Below, piece by piece: positions 16,305 through 25,823 of a stretch of 64,000 nt of DNA (the first letter of the stretch is position 1; the number at the start of each line of letters is the position of its first letter). The notes beneath the pieces were generated by a model. The model did no database searches. It was given only the letters and a program-made list of their open reading frames with translations, and was not told the DNA's origin. Source of the stretch: Roseateles toxinivorans. Its GTDB lineage: Bacteria; Pseudomonadota; Gammaproteobacteria; Burkholderiales; Burkholderiaceae_C. Location: contig CAMDHE010000008.1 of the NCBI GenBank assembly GCA_945898095.1, positions 1 through 64,000 of the forward strand, written 5' to 3'. Position numbers and translations under genes: made by a program.

Positions 16305-17501
16305 TTAATCGTCACCCAGTTGCAGATTGCTAGGCTGTCGTTTTTCGATCGCCCATTTCAACAGCGCCGCAGTCCTGAAGAAACCATGGGCGAACTTGCC
16401 ATAGGGCATGGTGGCGAACAGCGCCATCACCGCACCCAGATGCAGGCATAGCGTCAAGGTCAAGGCAGCGCTGCCGCGCGCCGGCAGCAATGCCAGACCG
16501 GTCAATGCCGTCAGCAGCAGCAAGACGATGAAGCCACGGTCCATCGGTTGCTGCGCGGCATCGCCATGCATTGCGTGGCGCTGCAAGTTCAGCCGCAGCA
16601 GGCCGATCGTGCCGATCACCAGTGAAATGCCGCCAGTCAGGCCCAGAATCTTGGGCAGGCTGGCATAGTCATAAGGCGCTTCCCAGCCGAGCAGGTAATG
16701 GAACAAGGTGGCCACGCTGGTCGCCGCGAAGCAGAGCAAGAAACCGTAGAAGGTGAAATGATGAAAGCGCCGCCTTGCCAGCGTGAAGGCATCATCGGCC
16801 TCGTTGCAGCCCTGGCCATGGCCGCCATCGAGAAACTTCAATCGCAACGCCTTGTCGGCAGCGTCAGCGACGGCGGCCGCCGAAGCCGCGCCCGGCGAAA
16901 CATCTTTCCAGAAGCGACGCAGGCCCAGGCCCAGCGCCAGCAGCGCGAACAGGAAGACCGGCGCGAACAGGCTGACCATCAGATTGTGCGGAAAGACCGA
17001 ATAAAAGTTGCCGCCTGCCGGAGGGGGTTGCAGCAGCGAGCCTTGCCGCGCCGCCGCCAGCGCCAGCGCCAGAAACAGCGTCAATGCCGCCGTCAAAGCC
17101 AGCGCCAGCGTCAGGCCGTTGCGTTTGTAGAGCGCACCCAATGCCGGCGGCCAGGCATAGTCGACGTAGGTCTCGAGTCTGACCTTGGCCATCGCCTGCG
17201 GCACATTGATGGCAAATTCATGCGGCGTTGCATATTGGCAGGCATGCAGGCAGGCGCCGCAGTTATGGCACAGGTTGGCGAGGTAATTGATGTCGGCCTT
17301 GCCGAACTCCAGCCGCCTGGTCATGGCCGGAAAAACCGCGCAAAACCCCTCGCAGTAGCGGCATGAATTGCAGATCGTCATGACCCGGTCGACCTCGGCT
17401 TCGGCCGCGCTCAAGGCCTTGATCGGAATCACGCGGTTGTGGCTTGCGGCAGGCGTACCGAGTTCGGTCGCCTCGCGCACCAAGGCATCAAGCTGCTGCA
17501 T
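16305..17501 (-). CDS. tcuB: Tricarballylate/citrate utilisation protein TcuB (Fe-S, membrane)
   Basis: A 398-residue iron-sulfur membrane protein that reoxidises the FADH2 of TcuA and passes electrons to the quinone pool. The N-terminal part has cysteine clusters [11 protein letters not shown] and [14 protein letters not shown], which should hold Fe-S centres. From residue ~125 there are several hydrophobic helices, for example [20 protein letters not shown] and [21 protein letters not shown] chose the ATG at 17501 ([11 protein letters not shown]), which overlaps the end of tcuA by 14 bp and implies translational coupling. Homologous CobZ-type proteins have the same architecture, but the tcuA neighbour and LysR regulator favour this call. 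Confidence 0.88.
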   Translation of the reverse strand: MQQLDALVREATELGTPAASHNRVIPIKALSAAEAEVDRVMTICNSCRYCEGFCAVFPAMTRRLEFGKADINYLANLCHNCGACLHACQYATPHEFAINVPQAMAKVRLETYVDYAWPPALGALYKRNGLTLALALTAALTLFLALALAAARQGSLLQPPPAGGNFYSVFPHNLMVSLFAPVFLFALLALGLGLRRFWKDVSPGAASAAAVADAADKALRLKFLDGGHGQGCNEADDAFTLARRRFHHFTFYGFLLCFAATSVATLFHYLLGWEAPYDYASLPKILGLTGGISLVIGTIGLLRLNLQRHAMHGDAAQQPMDRGFIVLLLLTALTGLALLPARGSAALTLTLCLHLGAVMALFATMPYGKFAHGFFRTAALLKWAIEKRQPSNLQLGDD

Positions 17502-18894
17502 ATTTATCCATTTTCTTGAAGACGGCGGCGGCAGCCTGCCTGCCGGCGATGCGGCCGAAAGCGGTGCCGATCGACATGCCGACGCCGGCGGTATAGCCCT
17601 TGCCGAGCACATTGCCGGCCATCATCTCGCCGGCGACAAACAGGTTATCGCTGGGGCAACCGCCGAATCTGACGGCCGCAGTCTCATCGACCTTGAGCCC
17701 CAGATAGGTGAAGGTCACGCCGGGCTGCAAGGCATAGGCGTAATAAGGCGCGGTATCGAGTGGCTTGGCCCAATGGGTCTTGGCCGGTGCCAGGCCCGCC
17801 GTATGGCAATCATCGAGCGCGGTATGGTCGAAATGCCCGACCTGGCAAGCGCTGTTGTAGTCATGCAGCGTCTGCATGAAGACCTGCTTGTCGAGGCCGA
17901 GTTTGCCGGCCAACTCTTCCAGCGAATCGGCCTTGGTGCCGGGAAATACCGGCGGCATGAAGCGGCCGATCGCCTTGGCGTCGATGATCGAATAAGCCAC
18001 CTGCCCGGCTTGCTGGGCCACCAGACGGCCCCAGATCGCATAGCGCTTGGGCCAGAAATCCTCGCCTTCGTCATAAAAGCGCTTGGCTGCGCTGTTCACG
18101 ACCACGCCGAGCGAGACGCAGTCAATGCGGGTGCAGATGCCGCCGTCATAGAGCGGCGCACGCGCGTCGATCGCGACCATATGCGCTTGCGTCGGGTCGC
18201 CGATGCTGTCGGCACCGGCTTCGATCATCGACTTGAGCAGAACGCCCTGGTTGAAGCGGGTGCCCCGGATGAGGAAATTGTCAGCCGGATATTCGCCCAA
18301 CTCGTTTTGCCCCCAGGCTTCGCGCAGCCAATCGATGTTCGACTCAAAACCGCCGGCGGCCATCACGCAGGCGCGCGCCTCGATCCGCTCGGCGCCGGCA
18401 TAGGCCGCGACGAAGCGGCAGTCGTCGAGCTCAAGCCGGTCGACCGCGGTGTCGTAGCGGATCTGCACGCCAAGTTTCTCGGCGCTGCGGTAATAGGCAT
18501 TCCTCAAGGCCTTGCCGCCGCCCATGAAAAAGGCATTGGTGCGGGCTGTATGCAGGGCGCCCGAGAGCGAGGGCTGGAAGCGCACGCCATGCTTTTCCAT
18601 CCATGGACGGCAGGTCGACGAGGCCCGGATCACCAGCCTGGCCAGCTTCTCGTCGGTGATGCCGCCGGTGACCTTGAGCAGGTCCTGCCAGAACTCTTCC
18701 TCGGGGTAGGCATCGACCAGCGTGCCTTGCGGCGCATCATGCATGCAGCGCAGATTGCGCGTGTGGGTCGAATTGCCACCGCGCCACTCGCGCGGCGAAG
18801 CTTCGAGCAGCAGCACCGAAGCACCGGCTTCGCGCGCCATCAGCGCCGCGCAAAGTGCTGCATTGCCGCCACCGATGACCAGAACGTCAACCAT
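17488..18894 (-). CDS. tcuA: FAD-dependent tricarballylate dehydrogenase TcuA
   Basis: A 468-residue flavoprotein of the succinate dehydrogenase/fumarate reductase superfamily that in Salmonella oxidises tricarballylate to cis-aconitate. The Rossmann motif [19 protein letters not shown] is at the N-terminus, followed by [24 protein letters not shown] lies in the middle, and the C-terminal FAD motif [20 protein letters not shown] includes the Gly-rich substrate-proximal stretch. The ATG at 18894 has AGGAGA just upstream. It is the first structural gene of the tcuA-tcuB-bug unit, with tcuR upstream on the same strand. The true substrate in this organism could be another tricarboxylate. Confidence 0.88.
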   Translation of the reverse strand: MVDVLVIGGGNAALCAALMAREAGASVLLLEASPREWRGGNSTHTRNLRCMHDAPQGTLVDAYPEEEFWQDLLKVTGGITDEKLARLVIRASSTCRPWMEKHGVRFQPSLSGALHTARTNAFFMGGGKALRNAYYRSAEKLGVQIRYDTAVDRLELDDCRFVAAYAGAERIEARACVMAAGGFESNIDWLREAWGQNELGEYPADNFLIRGTRFNQGVLLKSMIEAGADSIGDPTQAHMVAIDARAPLYDGGICTRIDCVSLGVVVNSAAKRFYDEGEDFWPKRYAIWGRLVAQQAGQVAYSIIDAKAIGRFMPPVFPGTKADSLEELAGKLGLDKQVFMQTLHDYNSACQVGHFDHTALDDCHTAGLAPAKTHWAKPLDTAPYYAYALQPGVTFTYLGLKVDETAAVRFGGCPSDNLFVAGEMMAGNVLGKGYTAGVGMSIGTAFGRIAGRQAAAAVFKKMDKYAAA

Positions 18895-18970
18895 GCATCT
18901 CTCCTGATTGGGACCCGCAATGTACTGGCTGGGCGCCAATCCGGCTAGGGGCCTGACAGGCAAGGCGTCT

Positions 18971-19897
18971 TCAGGCTTTGAGAAGACTTGCCCCGACCCA
19001 TTGCGATTCGGCCACCAGACTTCGAACCACATCGCCCAGCACGACTCTTGCGGCCAGCGCCGCCGGCGACAACTCGTCGTCTGACAGGCTGGCAAGCAGG
19101 TTGCGCCGACGCACACCGGCGTCAGTCACCCGCACCAGCCTGAGCGCGTCGGCGGGCAGGCGCGAGCTCGCCGCGCCCGGCTGTATCGTCGCGGCCAGTC
19201 CGGCCCGCACCGCGTCCATCAGGATCGCCAAGCCGTCGATGTCGGCGACGATATTGGGTTCGCAGCCCGCCTGTGCGAAGGCAGTCGCCACGATCGCCCG
19301 CAGCCCATGGCTGCCGCTGGGCAGGATCAAGGGCAGCGCACCGATCGCCTTGAGCCTGACCTGCTTGCCGTGCGGCATGCCAGCCAAGTCGGGCGAACCG
19401 ATGAGGAACAGGCTCTCGTCGAGCAGCGGCGTCACGCTCAAGCGCTTGGCACCTTCGGTCTCGAACAGCACCGCCAAGTCAAGCTGCCTGGCATTGAGCA
19501 TCGCGGCGAGGTTGCCCGACAAGCTCTCCACCAAATGGATGCGGATGTCGGGATAGCGCAAGCGCAACGCAGCCATCAAGGGCAAGGCCAGCACCGAGGC
19601 GGTCGACGGCGCCAGGCCGATGCTGACATGGCCGGACAGGCGCGCATGCTGGGCCGAACGCGCCGCTTCGTCGACATGGCGCAGCGCGAGTTGGGCCTGG
19701 CGCCAGAAGGCCAGGCCGGCATCGGTCGGTATCACGCCGGTGGTCGTGCGTTGCAGCAAGCGGGCGCTGAGTTCGCCCTCGAGCCGACTGATCTGCTGGC
19801 TCAGCGCCGAAGTCACCACGCCAAGATCGGCCGCCGCCCGGCCCATGCTGCCGAGTTCAACCGTACGGACGAAATAGCGAAGTTGTCTGAGTTCCAT
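18971..19897 (-). CDS. LysR-family regulator, probably TcuR-like
   Basis: A 308-residue LysR regulator. The N-terminal winged helix-turn-helix is clear (MELRQLRYFVRTVELGSMGRAA, LGVVTSALSQQISRLEGEL, LLQRTTTGVIPTDAG). The remaining ~215 residues form the periplasmic-binding-like effector domain (GHVSIGLAPSTASVLALPL, LDLAVLFE, GLAATIQPGAA). The ATG at 19897 gives the canonical MELRQLRYF start; longer frames upstream have no ribosome-binding site. It is 76 bp upstream of tcuA on the same strand, so it is probably the activator of tcuAB, sensing a tricarboxylate. It is divergent from the patatin-like gene. Confidence 0.9.
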   Translation of the reverse strand: MELRQLRYFVRTVELGSMGRAAADLGVVTSALSQQISRLEGELSARLLQRTTTGVIPTDAGLAFWRQAQLALRHVDEAARSAQHARLSGHVSIGLAPSTASVLALPLMAALRLRYPDIRIHLVESLSGNLAAMLNARQLDLAVLFETEGAKRLSVTPLLDESLFLIGSPDLAGMPHGKQVRLKAIGALPLILPSGSHGLRAIVATAFAQAGCEPNIVADIDGLAILMDAVRAGLAATIQPGAASSRLPADALRLVRVTDAGVRRRNLLASLSDDELSPAALAARVVLGDVVRSLVAESQWVGASLLKA

Positions 19898-20067
19898 GGC
19901 TTGTGAAGGGCTGTGGGTTACCGATGGTCGCACAGGCCGGAGGCGGCTGGGTAAACAGGGGGGCAAGACTCGACGCCGACAGGCCGCGGGATCACAATCA
20001 AGGCTTGAACATCGGAGCCATCCGATGTCTTGGAAAGAACTGGCTGCGGTCGTTTTGGATCGTTCAA

Positions 20068-20919
20068 ATGAGCTTGCACCACCCACCCACCCGTGAAATC
20101 GTGCCCATCCTCTCCGGTGGAGGGACACGCCTGCCCTGCCATGTCGGCATCCTGCAGGCGCTGGAGGATATGCAACTGGTCTACCGCCATATCGTCGGTG
20201 TCTCCGGGGGCAGCGTGGTGGCGGCGCTGGCAGCGGCGGGCTGGGACAACAAGCGCATGCTCGACTTGTCGCTCGGAACCGATTACCGCCAGTTCCGCGG
20301 TTATTCGCTGCTGTCACTGTTGCGCACCGGCGGACTCTGCAACGGCGACCGTTTCGAACAATGGATCGACGACTTGCTGGAAGGACGGCGTTTTGCCGAC
20401 ATGGGCATGGATCTGCATGTGCTGGCGACCGACATCGACGGCGGCGGACCGGTGCTCTTCAACCGCCAGACCAGCCCCGACTTGAAAGTCTCGCAGGCAG
20501 TTCGTTACTCGATGTCGATCCCGCTGATGTTCTCGTTCAAGATTCATGAGAACCACATCATGACCGATGGGGTGATCCTGGCCGAAGATGCGCTGCATCG
20601 CGACTGGTCGGGCGAGGGAACGCCGGTCGTTTGTTTCCGGCTGCGCGGTCATGTGCGCCGCAGCAGCATCAAGGCCAGGTCCTTCCTGCCCCTGTTCACC
20701 TATATCCAGTTGTTGGTGCAGACCTTCATGAACGCGGTCTCACGCGAATATGTGCAGGCCGAGCATTGGCACAACACGGTCGTGATCGATACCGGCGATG
20801 TCTCGGCCGTCGACTTTGCCTTACCCGTAGAGATACGCCAGGAACTCTACGAGGTCGGCTACAAGACCGCCCGCGAAGTGTTGTCGCGCAAGCTGACCCA
20901 GGTCAGGCCGGCCCATTGA
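20068..20919 (+). CDS. Patatin-like phospholipase family protein
   Basis: A 283-residue predicted lipid acyl hydrolase. The patatin elements are the oxyanion segment ILSGGGTRLPCHVGILQALE, the nucleophile elbow GVSGGS (Ser in G-x-S-x-G) and the catalytic Asp in MTDGVI. Two motifs deviate: the usual GGG-x-(K/R)-G continues as GGGTRLP, and the usual DG(G/A) reads DGV. No signal peptide is seen, so it is cytosolic or secreted by another route. I chose the ATG at 20068 (MSLHHPPTREIVP); upstream frame extensions look non-coding. It lies between tcuR (divergent) and an antiporter (convergent), with no operon partner to suggest a substrate. Confidence 0.82.
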   Translation: MSLHHPPTREIVPILSGGGTRLPCHVGILQALEDMQLVYRHIVGVSGGSVVAALAAAGWDNKRMLDLSLGTDYRQFRGYSLLSLLRTGGLCNGDRFEQWIDDLLEGRRFADMGMDLHVLATDIDGGGPVLFNRQTSPDLKVSQAVRYSMSIPLMFSFKIHENHIMTDGVILAEDALHRDWSGEGTPVVCFRLRGHVRRSSIKARSFLPLFTYIQLLVQTFMNAVSREYVQAEHWHNTVVIDTGDVSAVDFALPVEIRQELYEVGYKTAREVLSRKLTQVRPAH

Positions 20920-20935
20920 GCAATCCCGGTCTGGG

Positions 20936-22135
20936 TCAATGACTGCGGCCCAGCAGGCCCGCCATGCGCTTGAGCTTTGGCGTGACGACCGGAATGGTCA
21001 GCATCGTGCTGGCCACTGCCATCAGCAGCAAGGCGGTGAAGGTCTCGTTGGTGATGATCTGCTTGTCGAGCAGGATGTTCGCGAAGATGATCATGATCAG
21101 TGCCTTGGTTTGCAATAACCAGCCGATCAAGGAGGCTTCACCCGGCTGCCAGCGCAGCGCAAGGCCGGCCAGGTGCGCACCGATCAGCTTGCCGCTGACC
21201 GAGGCCAGCAGCAACCAGGCTGCTGCGATGAAGACCGCCGTGCCACCGACGCCCCAGTTGGTGCGCAGCCCGGTGCTGAGGAAGAACACCGGCATGATCA
21301 CCAGCAGCACATGGTGGCGCAGCGAATCGAGCTGCTGCTGATCGAACCAGTCCGAATCGATCACCGCGCCAGCCAGGAAGGCGCCGACCATGAAATGCAG
21401 CCCTGACCAATCGGCACCAAAACCGCAAGCCGCCAGCCAGATCAGGCCGACATACCAACGATCGCTTTGCGAAAGCCGGGTCATCAAGCGACGGAACAGC
21501 GCGCCGATCACGATGAAAGCGATGACGAAGCCGATTTGGCGACCCATGCGCTCCCAGTCCATCAGGATCAAGGCGAGCACACCCCAGATCGCGATGTCGT
21601 CCACGCTGGCATAGCGCAAGATGCGCTGACCTAGCGGCGTGCGCAGGATCTCGAGCTTTTCCATCAGCAAAATCAGGATCGGCAAAGCGGTCACCGCGCA
21701 GGACATGCCGACCCCGGCAATGAACTGCCAGGTCAGCGCGCGCTGGCCGATCCAGCCCGGCATCACGAGCATCGCGGCAGCGGCGATGCAGCCGAACAAC
21801 AGCGGCATGCCCAACGCCAAGCCGGCCGCCACTGAACTTTCGCGCTTGTGCGTCCAGGCGGCTTTCAGGTCGAGCTCGATGCCGGCGATCCAGACGAACA
21901 GCATCACCGCCCACCAGGCAATGCCGTTGAGCGACTGGATCACCGCTGGATTGAAAACAAAGTTGTAATAGCCAGGAAAAGCCGCGCCCAGCACACCCGG
22001 GCCGAGCAGGATGCCGGTCAGGATCTGTACCACCACCAGCGGCGCAAAGTAATCCAGCTTGAACAAGCGCCACACCAGATAGGGCGCAGTCAGGATGATC
22101 AGCATCGCGATCAAAAAGATTTCGGTAATGTTCAT
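20936..22135 (-). CDS. Cation:proton antiporter, CPA2 family
   Basis: A 399-residue inner-membrane protein with about 12-13 hydrophobic segments. The Na+/H+ exchanger domain features are FAPLVVVQILTGILLGPGVLG, MLFVWIAGIELDLKA, GMSCAVTALPIL and the acidic pair in ASVDDIAIWGVLAL that carries protons and cations in the family. HFMVGAFLAGAVID and MPVFFLSTGLRTN follow. There is no C-terminal TrkA-N/RCK regulatory domain, so it is a short version compared with KefB/KefC. The cation is unknown. It lies 49 bp after malQ on the same strand but shows no functional link. Confidence 0.9.
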   Translation of the reverse strand: MNITEIFLIAMLIILTAPYLVWRLFKLDYFAPLVVVQILTGILLGPGVLGAAFPGYYNFVFNPAVIQSLNGIAWWAVMLFVWIAGIELDLKAAWTHKRESSVAAGLALGMPLLFGCIAAAAMLVMPGWIGQRALTWQFIAGVGMSCAVTALPILILLMEKLEILRTPLGQRILRYASVDDIAIWGVLALILMDWERMGRQIGFVIAFIVIGALFRRLMTRLSQSDRWYVGLIWLAACGFGADWSGLHFMVGAFLAGAVIDSDWFDQQQLDSLRHHVLLVIMPVFFLSTGLRTNWGVGGTAVFIAAAWLLLASVSGKLIGAHLAGLALRWQPGEASLIGWLLQTKALIMIIFANILLDKQIITNETFTALLLMAVASTMLTIPVVTPKLKRMAGLLGRSH

Positions 22136-22184
22136 CGCAGGATACTTTTGATGCCGGCGAGGATAACCGAGCCACCGCGCCTGA

Positions 22185-23702
22185 TCAGCCCGGCAGATGC
22201 AGCAGTTCGATCGGGCCGCGTCCGCTGGCCGCCGTGATCAGGCCGAGCACCCGGCCCGCGTCTTTGCCGAGCATGGCCCAGCTAAAGCGCCAACCCCAGT
22301 TGCCGCCGAGTACGCCTGGGATGTTCATCCGGTGGCTGCTGCCCAGGCCGAGCACATCCTGGAGCGGAAAAACCGCGAGATTCGCCACCGAATTGCTGCA
22401 GGCGCGGATCATTGCCCAATGCACATCGGCATCGCCGCAAGCCAGGTAGGAGCCGGCAAAAGCCCGTTCGCGTTCGTTCGCATGCTGCCACCAGCCCTGT
22501 ACCGTGTCGTTGTCATGGGTGCCGGTATAGGCCACGCAGCGGCGCGGCCACATATGCGGCAGGAATTCATGCTGGCCGTCGGCACCAAAACCGAACTGCA
22601 GAATCTTCATGCCGGGAAAGCCGCAGCCGTCGCGCAATTGATGCACGTCGGGGGTGATGAAGCCAAGGTCTTCGGCCACGATCGGCAGGGTTCCCAGCGC
22701 CGCCTCGATCGCGTCGAACAAGGCCTTGCCGGGTCCGGTCAGCCAGCGTCCCTGGCGGGCATCCGGGCTGGCGGCATCGATTTCGTAATACGCAGCAAAA
22801 CCGCGGAAATGATCGATGCGAAAGAAATCGGCCTGCGTCAGCGCGCGCTTGACCCTGGCCGTCCACCAGGCGTAATTCTCGGCAGCCATCTGCTCCCAGC
22901 GGTAAAGCGGATTACCCCAGCGTTGGCCCAGCGGTCCCAGATCGTCAGGCGGCACACCGGCAACCACGGTCGGCTGGAAATTTGCGTCCAGATGGTAAAG
23001 GTCGGGGCGCGACCAGCAATCGGCGCTGTCATGGGCGACAAAGATCGGCAGGTCGCCCATGATGGCCACACCCTTGCCGTTCGCATAGGCCTTCAGCGCA
23101 GCCGCCTGGACGTCAAACTGCCATTGCACAAACTGCCAGAAGGCGAGTTCTCCGGCATGGGTCCGGCGCGCCGTCAGCATTGCCTCGGGATCGCGCCTTG
23201 CCAGGCCTGGCGACCAATCCCACCAGGGCGCTCCGTTCAAGGGCGAGCGGATCGCCATGAACAGCGCGTAGTCGTCGAGCCAGTCCTGCTGTTCGGCGCA
23301 CCAGGCGCTGAAAGCCTGACGGTCGATCAATTCAGCCCGGGCAAAAAAGCCCTGAGCCGCGGCGCGCAATTGCTGTTCGCGCCAGGGCAGTACCGTTGCG
23401 TAATCGACATGACCGGCATCGAACCCGCTGGCAGGCAACAGCGGTGAAGCCAGCCAGCCCTTCTCGACCATGGGTTCCAAGGCCACCATCCATTGGCTAC
23501 CCGCAAACGCCGATACACCCTGGTAGGGGCTGTCGCCGGGGCCGATCGGTGTTGTCGGCAGCAACTGCCAAAGGCTCTGGCCGGCAGAACTCAGCCAGTC
23601 GACAAAACGCAAGGCATCAGGCCCGAAATCGCCAATGCCATAGGGGCCTGGCAGCGAGGTAATGTGCAGCAGCACACCCGAATTGCGTTGATCAAGTTGC
23701 AT
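22185..23702 (-). CDS. malQ: 4-alpha-glucanotransferase (amylomaltase, GH77)
   Basis: A 505-residue cytosolic enzyme that disproportionates maltodextrins, releasing glucose and longer chains for GlgP. The N-terminal RNSGVLLHITSLPGPYGIGDFG and WQLLPTTPIGPGDSPYQG are hallmark GH77 segments. Catalytic motifs are FRIDHFRGF (nucleophile Asp), IVAEDLGFITPDV (acid/base Glu) and YTGTHDNDTVQGWW. I chose the ATG at 23702 with AGGAAA upstream. It is the last gene of the glgP-glgB-glgX-malQ operon, 16 bp after glgX. Transcription is probably driven from the operator-bearing region ahead of glgP. Confidence 0.95.
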   Translation of the reverse strand: MQLDQRNSGVLLHITSLPGPYGIGDFGPDALRFVDWLSSAGQSLWQLLPTTPIGPGDSPYQGVSAFAGSQWMVALEPMVEKGWLASPLLPASGFDAGHVDYATVLPWREQQLRAAAQGFFARAELIDRQAFSAWCAEQQDWLDDYALFMAIRSPLNGAPWWDWSPGLARRDPEAMLTARRTHAGELAFWQFVQWQFDVQAAALKAYANGKGVAIMGDLPIFVAHDSADCWSRPDLYHLDANFQPTVVAGVPPDDLGPLGQRWGNPLYRWEQMAAENYAWWTARVKRALTQADFFRIDHFRGFAAYYEIDAASPDARQGRWLTGPGKALFDAIEAALGTLPIVAEDLGFITPDVHQLRDGCGFPGMKILQFGFGADGQHEFLPHMWPRRCVAYTGTHDNDTVQGWWQHANERERAFAGSYLACGDADVHWAMIRACSNSVANLAVFPLQDVLGLGSSHRMNIPGVLGGNWGWRFSWAMLGKDAGRVLGLITAASGRGPIELLHLPG

Positions 23703-23718
23703 TGAAAGTTTCCTGGAA

Positions 23719-25818
23719 TTATTTGGCCCGGCGTAACAACAGTAGCGCGCGTGCCGGCACGATGAAGGGCGACGACTCGGCGACCACCGCCGGTTGCAGT
23801 TCACGGCTGCTGTCGAACAGCAATTGCCATGGACCATGGTGCAAGGTGAAAGCGCGCGTTTGCGGCTCGGGATTGAAGATCAGCATCAACCGCGGCTGAC
23901 TGGCAGTTGCCGCGCGCAGCTGCGCACCAAAAGCATGGTTGCCCGAGTCATGCCAATCATGCTGCTGCATCTGATGTCCACCGGGGTTGAACCAGTTCAG
24001 ACAAGCGTCGCCTGCATCGCCCGGCGAAGGCGCGAACCAGCGGCCATGGTGCAGCAAGGGCTCCTGCCGGCGCAGGGCCAGCAACTCGGCGACCAAGGCT
24101 TGCAGGCTATCCGACGCTGCAGCCTGTTCCCAGGCTAGCCAGGTGGTCGGGTTGTCCTGGCAATAGGCGTTGTTGTTGCCGCCCTGGCTGTTGCCGAGCT
24201 CATCGCCGGCGCAGAGCATCGGCGTACCCTGCGCGAGCAGCAGCGTCGCCAGCATCGCGCGGCTGACGCGCGCCCTGGTGGCCAGGATGACCGGATGATC
24301 GGTAAGCCCCTCGGCGCCAAAATTGGCGCTCAGCTCACCATTGCGGCCATCCCGGTTGTCCTCGCCGTTCTGATGGTTGTGCTTGTGCATATAGCTGACC
24401 ACATCGGCCAGCACAAAGCCGTCATGCACGGCGATGAAATTGACCGAAGCCTGGGGCCGGCGTTGGCCATGCTGGAACAGATCGCTCGAGGCCATGAAAC
24501 GCCTGGCCAGCTCGCCCCGGCCGACGCCAGACTTGAGCCAGTAATCGCGTACCGTGTCGCGGAACTTGTCGTTCCATTCGATGAAGCGGCCCGGGAAACG
24601 GCCGAGCTGATAGCCGTCATAGCCGGCATCCCAGGGTTCGGCGATCAAGTGCACGCCGGCCAGCAGGGGATCCTGGCGCAGCGCAGTGAAGAAAGCGGCG
24701 CGCGGGTCATAGCCATGGGCGGTACGCCCCAGCACCGGCGCCAGGTCGAAGCGGAAACCGTCGACACCGAGCTCGCCGACCCAAAAGCGCAGCGAATCGA
24801 GCACGAACTGAGTGACGCGCGGATGGGCGCAGTTGAGCGTGTTGCCGCAGCCGCTGAGGTTCTCGTAGCGGCTGTTGTCGTCACTGACCAGCCGGTACCA
24901 GCTCTTGTTGTCGAGGCCCCGAAAGCTGATCGTCGCGCCGAATTCATTGCCTTCGGGCGTGTGGTTGTAGACCATGTCGAGCACCACTTCCAGCCCATGC
25001 TGATGCAGCGTCTGCACCATCTGGCGGAATTCCTGCAACACCGCGCTCGGATCATCCCGGTGCGAAGCCTGCGCCAACCTGGGATCGGGGCAGAAAAACC
25101 CCAGGGTGTTGTAGCCCCAGTAATTGTGCAGACCACGCTCAGCCAGGTGCGGCTCGTCGATGCAATATTGGACCGGCAGCAGCGACAGCGTGGTCACCCC
25201 CAGCGATTTGAAATGTTCAATCGCCGCTGGCGAAGCCAGCCCTGCATAGGTGCCGCGCAGACCGGCTGCAATGCCTGGATGCTGCATCGAAAAGCCCTTC
25301 ACATGGACTTCGTACAACACCACATCGGTCGAGGCATGGCGGGGCGCGTTCAAGCGCGGGCTCAGCGACGCCAGCAAGGGTTCGGCCACCCTCGCCTTCA
25401 GGGCCTGCACCGCGTTGTCGCGACTGTCGAGCGAGCGCGGCCCGTCCGGGTGGCCTTGCTCGTAGCCATGGTGTTCGGCCTGCCAGCTGAAACGGCCGAA
25501 AATCTCGCGCGCATAGGGGTCGAGCAGCAATTTATGCGGGTTGAAACGGTGGCCTTGCATCGGCTCATAAGGTCCATGGGCGCGCAGGCCGTAAACCAGC
25601 CCCGGGCCCAGGCCAGGCAGGAAACCGTGGAAGATGCCGTCATGCGGGCCATGCAGCGGGTAGCGACGTAATTCACGCGAACCCGATGAGTCGAAGATGC
25701 ACAGCTCGATGCAATGCGCATGTTCGGAAAATACGGCGAAATTGATACCCCCATCGCGCGCCACCGAACCCAGCGGTTCATGCCGGCCCTCCTGCAGTTT
25801 TTCGGGCAACAGATTCAT
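23719..25818 (-). CDS. glgX: Glycogen debranching enzyme (GH13, GlgX type)
   Basis: A 699-residue isoamylase-type enzyme that removes alpha-1,6-linked short branches left by phosphorylase. The N-terminal CBM48 domain (EPLGSVARDGGINFAVFSEHA) is followed by the GH13 barrel with VLDMVYNHTPEGNEFG, GFRFDLAPVLGR (nucleophile), LIAEPWDAGYDGYQ (acid/base) and FIAVHDGFVLADVV. PMLCAGDELGNSQGGNNNAYCQDN is the GlgX/isoamylase hallmark near the end. The ATG at 25818 is five bases after the glgB stop; an in-frame TTG at 25827 is an alternative start. It has no signal peptide, so it acts in the cytosol. Confidence 0.95.
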   Translation of the reverse strand: MNLLPEKLQEGRHEPLGSVARDGGINFAVFSEHAHCIELCIFDSSGSRELRRYPLHGPHDGIFHGFLPGLGPGLVYGLRAHGPYEPMQGHRFNPHKLLLDPYAREIFGRFSWQAEHHGYEQGHPDGPRSLDSRDNAVQALKARVAEPLLASLSPRLNAPRHASTDVVLYEVHVKGFSMQHPGIAAGLRGTYAGLASPAAIEHFKSLGVTTLSLLPVQYCIDEPHLAERGLHNYWGYNTLGFFCPDPRLAQASHRDDPSAVLQEFRQMVQTLHQHGLEVVLDMVYNHTPEGNEFGATISFRGLDNKSWYRLVSDDNSRYENLSGCGNTLNCAHPRVTQFVLDSLRFWVGELGVDGFRFDLAPVLGRTAHGYDPRAAFFTALRQDPLLAGVHLIAEPWDAGYDGYQLGRFPGRFIEWNDKFRDTVRDYWLKSGVGRGELARRFMASSDLFQHGQRRPQASVNFIAVHDGFVLADVVSYMHKHNHQNGEDNRDGRNGELSANFGAEGLTDHPVILATRARVSRAMLATLLLAQGTPMLCAGDELGNSQGGNNNAYCQDNPTTWLAWEQAAASDSLQALVAELLALRRQEPLLHHGRWFAPSPGDAGDACLNWFNPGGHQMQQHDWHDSGNHAFGAQLRAATASQPRLMLIFNPEPQTRAFTLHHGPWQLLFDSSRELQPAVVAESSPFIVPARALLLLRRAK

Positions 25819-25823
25819 CGCGC

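Noticed and set aside
17368-18948. Plus-strand open frame (526 codons) opposite tcuA
   Set aside because: Antisense to tcuA, which has full FAD motifs; no own motif or ribosome-binding site.
24295-25671. Plus-strand open frame (458 codons) opposite glgX
   Set aside because: Antisense shadow of glgX; composition is that of a reversed coding frame.
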